In this document: positions 32,245 through 39,481 of the stretch, piece by piece
Layout: every line of letters begins with the position of its first letter
How positions within the stretch are numbered: the stretch's first letter is position 1
Assembly: GCA_029860075.1 (NCBI GenBank)
Contig: JAOUBX010000038.1
Coordinates: forward strand, 1-42,614
Length of the DNA stretch: 42,614 nucleotides
Direction of reading: 5' to 3'
Source of the DNA: Deltaproteobacteria bacterium
GTDB lineage: Bacteria > Desulfobacterota > JADFVX01
The notes under the pieces: model-generated
The model's input: the letters and a program-made list of their open reading frames with translations, nothing else
Told to the model about the DNA's origin: nothing
The model's database searches: none
Translations under genes and position numbers: made by a program

Positions 32245-32270
32245 ATTAAATTAATTTATAGGTTAATCAA
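32245..32270 (+). repeat. AT-rich segment shared with 29509-29534
   Basis: It matches the other copy at 23 of 26 positions. It lies directly upstream of the -35 element of the A/B promoter and could be an upstream operator. Confidence 0.6.
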
Positions 32271-32282
32271 AATGGGCTGCTT

Positions 32283-32382
32283 AATTCTTTGGCAGGCAAC
32301 CAGAGGGGGGCTGATTGTGCGAACTTTACCCCGCTAGAGGTTCTTTTTTTATCTCTAATGGGGGGGGAAATGAGGTGAGATA
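32283..32382 (+). repeat. Dispersed repeat R1, copy 2
   Basis: Diverged copy of 29111-29187 with the same block order. The hairpin is imperfect here because of a T-rich insertion in the loop. It lies between the A/B promoter and the DUF1207 gene. Confidence 0.75.
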
Positions 32383-32474
32383 TGGAAAAAAAGACAATAA
32401 ATGGTCGCTGTTGTAGATGCTTAGTAATTAGGTAACACTTTTGGTATATTTAACTTAACCAAAGGAGGTAGCTG

Positions 32475-33407
32475 ATGCACTATTCTCAGCAAATAATTCT
32501 GAAACGTTGGCTGCCCATTCTACTCCTTAGCATGCTCTTCCTTTTTATAGATGGCGCAGCTGCCCAAGACAATCCTCAAGTGGAAGAAAAAGCTCACAGA
32601 GAGTCTGCCATTGACCTTACCTCAGAACATAAGCTCATCATTTTTCCGCAGGGAGATATCTACTATCCTCCCTACCTCGCTGATCCGCACAGGGTAGGCT
32701 TTGCTCTCCAGTGGCTTCACATGTCCCACGCAGGAATAACCGAATCAGGCAGCAGCCGCTACAACCTAAAGGCGGGGGGCAGGCTGGGCCTAATGAGATT
32801 ACTTCAACCGGATCAAACGGACAGGGGATGGCAGCTGAGTCTCGAAGTCGGTTATGACGCACAGTTTGACGCCGACCACGCCTACGACAACATCGGCTGG
32901 GACGGCAATTACGGACTGGTTCTAACGGGAGCCCAAAACCGGCACATGGCCCTTAAGTTCGGCCTTCTTCACACATCGAGTCACATTGGCGACGAATATG
33001 CAGAGACAACTGGAAGAAAGCGCATCAACTATACACGTCAGGAACTGCTAGCCGGCATCAGCCTGGCCATCGATGCAAAGTGGCGGACCTACGCCGAAGG
33101 AGGGTGGGGCTTTGATCTGCGAAATGAGGAGCTTCAGGAGCCCGGACGCGTTCAGATAGGCCTGGAGTTTGAAAGTGCCCCCAGTCTCTGGAAAGGACAT
33201 ATAGGGTGGTATACTGCTCTGGACCTTTCCGCCACCGAGGAGAAGGATTGGCGTGTCGACACTTCATTCCACCTTGGCCTCCTCATGGACCAGGGAGTCC
33301 ACAAATGGCGCTTCGGGATCGAATACTACAAGGGGCGCCCCAATATGGGGGAATTCTTCCAGGACGACGAGAGCTATATCTCCCTTGGGCTCTGGCTGGA
33401 TATGTGA
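32475..33407 (+). CDS. DUF1207-like outer-membrane protein
   Basis: A 310-residue protein: signal peptide (LPILLLSMLFLFIDGAAA, to about residue 30) then a beta-barrel-like body. FPQGDIYYPPYLADPHRVGFALQW and HTSSHIGDEY (166-175) are the features on which I base the DUF1207 call. The C-terminus SYISLGLWLDM is an aromatic-rich last strand, as needed for outer-membrane insertion. AAAGGAGG lies 7 nt before ATG 32475. The 3' part (33003-33517, coding and terminator) is duplicated at 41985-42500. Function is not established; the conserved His/Ser motif leaves an enzymatic barrel possible. Confidence 0.78.
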   Translation: MHYSQQIILKRWLPILLLSMLFLFIDGAAAQDNPQVEEKAHRESAIDLTSEHKLIIFPQGDIYYPPYLADPHRVGFALQWLHMSHAGITESGSSRYNLKAGGRLGLMRLLQPDQTDRGWQLSLEVGYDAQFDADHAYDNIGWDGNYGLVLTGAQNRHMALKFGLLHTSSHIGDEYAETTGRKRINYTRQELLAGISLAIDAKWRTYAEGGWGFDLRNEELQEPGRVQIGLEFESAPSLWKGHIGWYTALDLSATEEKDWRVDTSFHLGLLMDQGVHKWRFGIEYYKGRPNMGEFFQDDESYISLGLWLDM

Positions 33408-33517
33408 AGCTCCTCTTTCATTTCTTAGAGCACACATTTCACCCCTAAAAAGGGGCTTTTAAGGGTAAAAAAGGGGTATTCTAGAAACTTTAATCTTTAA
33501 TATCGACTAGTTAACTT
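33003..33517 (+). repeat. 515-bp duplicated segment, copy 1
   Basis: The last 135 codons of the DUF1207-like gene plus the downstream terminator region recur at 41985-42500 in the same orientation with high identity. This is the copy within the intact gene. Confidence 0.85.
33442..33460 (+). terminator. Terminator of DUF1207-like gene (repeat R2)
   Basis: CCCCT-AAAA-AGGGG followed by CTTTT, 35 bp after the stop. The same sequence family occurs at 29555-29610 and 42419-42465. Confidence 0.65.
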
Positions 33518-33661
33518 GGTCCGATCCCACGATGGCCCATGATGGCCCCTAAGTCCGACAGACTCCTGGAAATAGCCATTTGGGGGATGATAATTCTTGT
33601 AATCGATAGCTTACCCCATTAGTATTAGGACGAATAAAATAATTAAAATGGAGATAAATAA

Positions 33662-34021
33662 ATGAATGAAAATGAAAAAATCAGTTATATCGAGTTTCCT
33701 ACAAAGGACATTGAATCAACTAAAAAATTCTTTTCAACTGTATTTGGATGGTCATTCTCTGATTATGGCGATGAATATTCCGTTGTTGCGAATGCAGGCG
33801 TGAATGCAGGATTTTTCAAGTCAGAGCAAAATTCTTCCGTAGCTAATGGAAGTGTACTTATCGTAATCTACTGCAAGGAATTAAAGAAAACACAACAAAA
33901 AGTAGAGCAAGCTGGAGGTTCAATAGTAAAACCTACATTTGAATTCCCTGGTGGCTGTCGCTTCCATTTCACAGATCCAAATGGTAATGAATACGGGGTC
34001 TGGTCTGAAAAAGATATTTAA
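33662..34021 (+). CDS. VOC-superfamily (glyoxalase-like) protein
   Basis: A 119-residue single-domain protein of the vicinal oxygen chelate superfamily: ISYIEFPTKDIESTKKFFSTVFGWSF at the N-terminus and CRFHFTDPNGNEYGVWSEKD at the C-terminus, the usual bleomycin-resistance/glyoxalase pattern. GGAGAT lies 9 nt before ATG 33662. It is cytoplasmic, and the metal ligands and substrate cannot be assigned with confidence. Its length is normal for the family. It is preceded by the duplicated DUF1207 terminator segment and followed by a REP-like motif at 34042, so it sits in repeat-bordered accessory DNA. Confidence 0.88.
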   Translation: MNENEKISYIEFPTKDIESTKKFFSTVFGWSFSDYGDEYSVVANAGVNAGFFKSEQNSSVANGSVLIVIYCKELKKTQQKVEQAGGSIVKPTFEFPGGCRFHFTDPNGNEYGVWSEKDI

Positions 34022-34041
34022 ATACGCTGTAAAAGGAAGAA

Positions 34042-34055
34042 AAGGGGACGGTTGT
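34042..34055 (+). repeat. REP-like motif AAGGGGACGGTTGT
   Basis: Identical to 41959-41972 and similar to 1984-1992. This motif often lies near RAYT-type transposases, one of which is at 327-1268 here. Confidence 0.55.
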
Positions 34056-34141
34056 TTTTATCTATGTACTCTCTCTAAGCTATTGACATTTAAGAATTTA
34101 ATTTATTCTTTCTCTTAAAAGAGAAGCGTTATATAGATATA

Positions 34142-34867
34142 TCAATCATTATAGTAGGGAGAAACAATAAACAGACCGTCAGAAAAAACAAGGTCATCAA
34201 AATCACCCTCTTCACCGCCGGGAACTCGGTTTCTCCCCAGGCTTTTCAATACATAGGAACTGCCGTCAGATTTGTATTTAAAGGGCGTACCCCATGCATC
34301 TTTATCCGGCCCATCATAGTATGAAGCAGGGATGCCCACATCCTCGAGATTGACACTTCTCGCTGAAAGGGGGAAATGCTTAAACTCTTCATAATAGGCG
34401 TCAAGCCTTTCACCGATTATTCTCATTTGCGTTCCCGTTGCACGGGGTCGAAAGTTTTGTGCTGTCTTGATCATTGGCCCCCGCAGGAGCCAGCCTGTCT
34501 GATGAACAAGTCCCGTAATAGAGATGCTCGTTGAAAACATAAGGATGAAGAGGCCTACCCCCATGAGGGTCCATCTCAAACTCCACAACCTTTCCCCCTC
34601 AAGCTCCACATCGCCTCTTCCGTAATTTTTGTATAACCAGGCCAGAAAGTAGTGGGCCGCTATTGTCAAAATGATTGCCGCACCGATCCCTTCAAGGATA
34701 GGAACTATATTGAACTCTATATTGGGAAAAACCCTGTACAGGTAATAAATCCATCCGAAGGCCAGGAAAAAAGGGATTTCAAGCAGAACGATTGCACCTG
34801 ATATGAAGACAAAAACAAGGAATAAAAAAAGCTTAATAAATCTGGAAAATCCTTTCGAAAAGGCCAT
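34142..34867 (-). CDS. Membrane protein with pseudopilin-like C-terminal domain
   Basis: A 241-residue protein with three hydrophobic segments (about 11-40, 54-76 and 97-122), then a soluble domain: TGTQMRIIGERLDAYYEEFKHFPLSARSVNLED, DGPDKDAWGTPFKYKSDGSSYVLKSLGRN and GDFDDLVFSDG. The DAWGxPFxY and SxGxNxxxG...DD blocks are those of the C-terminal domain of GspG-type major pseudopilins, where they bind calcium. The fusion to three membrane helices instead of one pilin helix is unusual, and no prepilin peptidase site is seen. It starts 2 bp after the stop of the upstream gene at 34870, with AAGG in that gene's last codons as ribosome binding site. Confidence 0.72.
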   Translation of the reverse strand: MAFSKGFSRFIKLFLFLVFVFISGAIVLLEIPFFLAFGWIYYLYRVFPNIEFNIVPILEGIGAAIILTIAAHYFLAWLYKNYGRGDVELEGERLWSLRWTLMGVGLFILMFSTSISITGLVHQTGWLLRGPMIKTAQNFRPRATGTQMRIIGERLDAYYEEFKHFPLSARSVNLEDVGIPASYYDGPDKDAWGTPFKYKSDGSSYVLKSLGRNRVPGGEEGDFDDLVFSDGLFIVSPYYND

Positions 34868-34869
34868 AA

Positions 34870-35556
34870 TTATTTACCTTCTTTCAGGGAGAAGATCCTA
34901 TCCAGAGGGAGCAGCTCAACCTGGCCGTTTGTCAGCAATACAAACCTTTCCTCTCCATAGCTGTCAGGCTCATAGGCAAGGGGGAGGATGGCAGAAGAAT
35001 CAGGCGATAAACCACTATGGTATATATAGGCAAACTGTCCTGAAGTATCGAACCAGGAAGTCGCGGGAATGGAAACGCCTTTTTGATCCTGCGGAAAGCT
35101 GCCTTTATGCGTTTCAGCATACTGCCAGAGAACTTTTTTTAAATGCTCCAGTTTGAGGCGACGTGCATCCATCCCTTGCTGCATAGTATCGGACGACAAC
35201 TTATAGACTGTACCCGTTTTTTTCCATGCGTCGGGAGTCATCAATTCTCTCGTTCCTGAAATCATTACCAGGATAAGGTGAAATGCCATGCCCCAGATGA
35301 AGACAAGGACAAGAGCCCTTTTGAAGGAGATTTTGGGGAGGCGGCTAAAATCTTTACGGAGTAAATTCCAGATTTTGTAAACTCCGAAAGAGGTCAACAC
35401 ATAAATAATTAGAAATAGAGAAATTGTAGATACCCGGAAGCGGGCAACATCGGTGAGGGTGAAAAAAGGCATTCCTGCCGAGGCAGGAAGGGGGAAAAGG
35501 AAAAAAAGAACGGTAAAAAAAAGGGTGCTGCTTTTTATCGGATTTCTTTTATTCAT
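34870..35556 (-). CDS. Membrane protein partner of the pseudopilin-like protein
   Basis: A 228-residue protein with an N-terminal signal or membrane helix (FFTVLFFLFPLPASAG), further helices at about 40-63 and 84-103, and a C-terminal soluble domain: LEHLKKVLWQYAETHKGSFPQDQKG, SGQFAYIYHSGLSPDSSAILPLAYEPDSYGEERFVLLTNGQVELLP. The start of this domain resembles the ordered-helix/FP entry of pseudopilin-like domains. It is cotranslated with the 34142-34867 protein, so the two probably form one complex. No ribosome binding site is obvious. Family unknown. Confidence 0.65.
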   Translation of the reverse strand: MNKRNPIKSSTLFFTVLFFLFPLPASAGMPFFTLTDVARFRVSTISLFLIIYVLTSFGVYKIWNLLRKDFSRLPKISFKRALVLVFIWGMAFHLILVMISGTRELMTPDAWKKTGTVYKLSSDTMQQGMDARRLKLEHLKKVLWQYAETHKGSFPQDQKGVSIPATSWFDTSGQFAYIYHSGLSPDSSAILPLAYEPDSYGEERFVLLTNGQVELLPLDRIFSLKEGK

Positions 35557-35777
35557 AGTTTTGATTTTACGATAAGGGATCGGTTATGGCAAGTTTGTAG
35601 AGAGGGGAAGGTTTAAAATAGTATTAAGTATTGTATCCCCGGAATTACCAAATCCGTTTTTGGTCGATGATGATTGAATTTACACACTTCATCACCATAT
35701 GATAAACTCTGTCAATATTTCGAACTAATGAACGATCATAAAAATCGATAAAAACTGAAGAGAAGGATGAGTGGGGA

Positions 35778-38700
35778 ATGATTTTACAAAATCATTTAAG
35801 TCGTCTTTTTTTTATTGCACTCCTATTTCTATTCTTATCAGGTTGTGCTGCAAGTGACAAACGTCCGCTAGCTATAAATGGTGTACTGGACCTCTCTGGC
35901 TGGGATTTTGAAAAACAGGGCATTGTCCACCTTGACGGCCAGTGGGAGTTTTACTGGGATCAGCTTCTTGCTCCAGAGGATTTTGCCAAAGCGACTCCGA
36001 AAAAGACAGGTTACATTAATCATCCCATGGTATGGAATGACTACATTTTTGATGGGACAAAGCTGAATAAAAATGGTTATGCAACCTTTCGTCTGATTAT
36101 AAAAAATAACTTATATAATGACGTTTATGCACTGCGCTTATCGAAAATTTTATCCGCTTATACCTTATGGATAAATGGTCGAAAAATCGTCTCACGCGGT
36201 ATTGTCGCAAAAGACCACAATTCGGAGGTACCACTCCTATCTCGGGAACTCTTCACATTTAAACCGGAGAGGACTGATCTTACACTAATTCTGCAGGTCT
36301 CTAATCATAACTACAATGCCGGTGGTCTTTCGACTTCCATCAGTTTCGGCCCTGAATCGATTATTCAAAATAACGAAAACAATTTCAATGTTTTTGTAAT
36401 ATTTGTTTTATCTTCTCTTTTGTTTATGGGGATTTATCATTTTGCTCAATTCATGATGAGAAGAAATGATCCTTCGCATCTCTTTCTTGCGATCTACTGT
36501 CTGTTGTGGGAACTTAATAATACATTTGGGTCACCCTCAGGATGGGCAATCAACTTTGTATGGCCCGATCTACCGTGGAAATTTTCAATCACCGTTGCTG
36601 TTGCTGCTTATTACCTATCCTGTCCTGTCCTTATGATGCTTATTCATTCTTTATATCCAAAGGAATGTTCTGTTAGGGTTGTTCACTTTTACCAGGCCCT
36701 GGGTGTGGGTTTCTTTTTATCCGCAATAATGTTGCCCGTAAGAATTTTTACAGGCTACATTCAGATATACCATTTTTTTACTTTTTTACTGCTCATTTAT
36801 TGCGCCATTGTTCTTATCAAGGCCATCTCAAATAGACGGGAGGGCGCAGTGCTCATCTTTACTGGTTTTATGATCGTCGCTTTTTCCGGTGCCAATGATA
36901 TGCTTAATGATACTTATGTGATTCAGACCCTTTACCTGACACCTCTGGCACTCTTGCTTTTCATTATTTTTCAGTCTTTTGCTCTTTCATTGCGCTTTTC
37001 AAAAGCCTTTGTTTCAGTCGAAAAGCTTTCTGTGGAACTGAAAGAAAAAAACATGACCCTGTCAAAAATGGACAAACTAAAAGATGATTTTTTAAGCAAC
37101 ACTTCTCATGAACTGAGAACACCACTGAGCGGGATCATCGGTATCACTGAGTCTGTCCTGGTTGACGGGAAAGAAGATTTGTCAAAAAATAATGCAAAAA
37201 ACCTCACCATTGTAATTGACAGTGCAAGACGCTTATCAGGCCTGGTCAATGACATTCTTGATTTCTCTCGTCTCAAAGAAAGGGGGATTGAGATACAAAA
37301 AAAAGCCATTTCAATCAGGGAAGTCGCGAAGGTGGTGATCAACGTGACCAAAATACTTTCTCAAAGTAAAGCGATTACAATAAAAAACAACATTCCTGAA
37401 AATCTGCCCTATGTCGCCGGTGATGAGAACCGTCTTCAACAGGTTTTTTATAACCTCATTGGAAACGCCATCAAGTTTACTCCAGAAGGCTCCATCATAA
37501 TATCAGCAAAAAAAGTTGAGAAGATGATCGAAATTTCCGTTTCTGACACGGGTATTGGGATTGAGAAAAACAAATTGAAGGACATTTTCCTTTCATTTGA
37601 ACAACTCGATTCAGGCACGGCACGGCAGTTTGGTGGAACGGGTCTTGGTCTTTCAATTACGAAAAAATTGATAGAGTTGCACGGCGGCTCGATTCACGTA
37701 AACTCTGAGCCCGGAAAGGGTAGTGTGTTTTTTGTAACACTTCCCATTTACAGCGGGAATGATCGGAGTGGGATCAACATGACAAAAAACATTTTGGCAG
37801 ATCGTGGGACTAATATTAATCTCGATCACATTTCCGGATTAAATAAAACAATTGATCTAACTGAAATTCAAGAACCCGAAGAAGGTGCCTTTAAAGTAAT
37901 GATAGTTGATGATGAGCCAATCAATCTTCAAGTCGTCATGAATCATCTGTCACAAGAAGGGCTGGAGCTGATAATTGCAAGAGATGGCAAGGCAGCGTTG
38001 GATCACATTGAAAAAGGAGAAAGCCCCGACCTGGTTTTACTCGATATCATGATGCCCGTATTGACAGGTTATGAGGTCTGCCGCCACCTACGGCAACAGT
38101 ATTCGGTTTCGGAACTTCCTGTTATCCTGCTGACTGCAAAAAACGGCATATCAGATCTCGTTGAAGGCTTTAACGTCGGCGCCAATGATTATATTACCAA
38201 ACCTTTCAGCCGGGAGGAATTGCTGGTTCGTGTAAAATCTCATCTGCAGATCAAGGAGTCCTACGCGACACTTGCAGAGAACAAGCGTCTCAAGGATGAA
38301 CTGCAACGTCGAAAAGAGACAGAACAGGAACTTCGAATAATGCAACAACGAATGTCTGTTTTTCTAGATAATGTTAACGAAGGGATCATTGCTATCAATG
38401 AAAATGAGGAGATTACCTTCTGCAATCAATATTGTGAAAAACTTCTGGAATATACAAGCGAAAGCCTGCTTGGAAAAAACTTCAATAAACTAATTCCTCA
38501 AAAGTATGAGGTAAATTCATTATCAGACTGGGTATTTGATAAAAATTATCAAAGGAATCACACCTTTGTATTACAGACCTCTCACGGAAAAGAGATCGAA
38601 ATTGAACTGATGAGCACTTCCCTTGAACTTGAAGAGGAGACACTCTTTTTACTGGTCATTGGCAAAACAGACCATCTCAAAACTGGGGACCTGAAGGGAA

Positions 38701-39200
38701 AGGAAATCGTTCATACCCTGACGCTTGTCGATGAATTGAACCGTAACCGTGAGCGAATGCACAAGCTTGAAGAAGCCATGGGGAGCTTGCTCCCGGAAAA
38801 GCTTGAGAATCTCCCACACCTTCAGGAAGACATGAAGGCAATTGATGGTGTCCTTGACAAGGTTGGGCGGGAGTTGTTCAATGAAGGAAGCCATTCCAAT
38901 AAAAAGAAACATGCTGTTAATGTGATGACCCTTGCTGTTAAATATTGGATAGAGACAACTGGTTTAACGAAAACCGATTTTGCCAAAGAGTCAAATATAT
39001 GGAAGATTTACACAAACATTGACGGCTGGGAACGTGCCCAGACGCTCGACAAATACCTCGATATAAAAAAATTGCCAAAATACCCTCGCTGGAATAAAGT
39101 ATCTGCCAGCGCTGAATTTATTCTCGACGCCTGCGAAAAAGAATCCCCCCTTAGGACAAGCCTGGAAAAAGCGCTTAATGATTTTCAACACTCCAATTAA
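35778..39200 (+). CDS. Hybrid sensor kinase: DISM-7TM, HisKA, REC, PAS, novel C-terminus
   Basis: A 1140-residue membrane kinase. Residues 1-23 look like a lipoprotein signal (LSGC, Cys23); 30-195 form an extracytoplasmic sugar-binding-like domain (LDGQWEFYWDQLL); 205-410 carry about seven helices like 7TMR-DISM; then a coiled coil; HisKA with His444 in SHELRTPLSG; HATPase_c with DTGIGI and GGTGLGLSI; a receiver with Asp711/712 and phospho-acceptor Asp756 in LVLLDIMMP; a coiled coil and a PAS domain (about 840-960). The last 90 residues (KYWIETTGLTKTDFAKES, DGWERAQTLDKYL, LPKYPRWNKV) form a helical, DNA-binding-like domain I cannot name. Start at 35778 has GGGGA upstream. No separate response regulator is adjacent. 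Confidence 0.9.
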   Translation: MILQNHLSRLFFIALLFLFLSGCAASDKRPLAINGVLDLSGWDFEKQGIVHLDGQWEFYWDQLLAPEDFAKATPKKTGYINHPMVWNDYIFDGTKLNKNGYATFRLIIKNNLYNDVYALRLSKILSAYTLWINGRKIVSRGIVAKDHNSEVPLLSRELFTFKPERTDLTLILQVSNHNYNAGGLSTSISFGPESIIQNNENNFNVFVIFVLSSLLFMGIYHFAQFMMRRNDPSHLFLAIYCLLWELNNTFGSPSGWAINFVWPDLPWKFSITVAVAAYYLSCPVLMMLIHSLYPKECSVRVVHFYQALGVGFFLSAIMLPVRIFTGYIQIYHFFTFLLLIYCAIVLIKAISNRREGAVLIFTGFMIVAFSGANDMLNDTYVIQTLYLTPLALLLFIIFQSFALSLRFSKAFVSVEKLSVELKEKNMTLSKMDKLKDDFLSNTSHELRTPLSGIIGITESVLVDGKEDLSKNNAKNLTIVIDSARRLSGLVNDILDFSRLKERGIEIQKKAISIREVAKVVINVTKILSQSKAITIKNNIPENLPYVAGDENRLQQVFYNLIGNAIKFTPEGSIIISAKKVEKMIEISVSDTGIGIEKNKLKDIFLSFEQLDSGTARQFGGTGLGLSITKKLIELHGGSIHVNSEPGKGSVFFVTLPIYSGNDRSGINMTKNILADRGTNINLDHISGLNKTIDLTEIQEPEEGAFKVMIVDDEPINLQVVMNHLSQEGLELIIARDGKAALDHIEKGESPDLVLLDIMMPVLTGYEVCRHLRQQYSVSELPVILLTAKNGISDLVEGFNVGANDYITKPFSREELLVRVKSHLQIKESYATLAENKRLKDELQRRKETEQELRIMQQRMSVFLDNVNEGIIAINENEEITFCNQYCEKLLEYTSESLLGKNFNKLIPQKYEVNSLSDWVFDKNYQRNHTFVLQTSHGKEIEIELMSTSLELEEETLFLLVIGKTDHLKTGDLKGKEIVHTLTLVDELNRNRERMHKLEEAMGSLLPEKLENLPHLQEDMKAIDGVLDKVGRELFNEGSHSNKKKHAVNVMTLAVKYWIETTGLTKTDFAKESNIWKIYTNIDGWERAQTLDKYLDIKKLPKYPRWNKVSASAEFILDACEKESPLRTSLEKALNDFQHSN

Positions 39201-39414
39201 ACCGTAATTTATCTCTCTCTTACCTATCCTCTGAGTTCCCGATTTATCTTTGTCCTGTCGCTTTAATGAGTCTTGCCAGTTGACCCACACTTTCGGAGAA
39301 CTGATCACTTTTTTATCCTCATTTTAAAATCAATCGTGGCAAGCCTAACTAAATAATGCTTTAAAATCTTATAGATACAAGTTTTTTTAACAATTTTTTT
39401 AACGATTTACAATA

Positions 39415-39444
39415 TTGACTGTCAGGTCCGCTTTTTAATATAAC
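39415..39444 (+). promoter_or_regulatory. Promoter of PKD/DUF1353 lipoprotein gene
   Basis: -35 TTGACT (39415-39420), 18-bp spacer, -10 TATAAC (39439-39444), about 38 bp upstream of the start codon. The rest of 39201-39414 is AT-rich and shows no gene. Confidence 0.6.
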
Positions 39445-39481
39445 AACTCAAGAATTAAATTTAATTTTGGAGGATGTTGAA

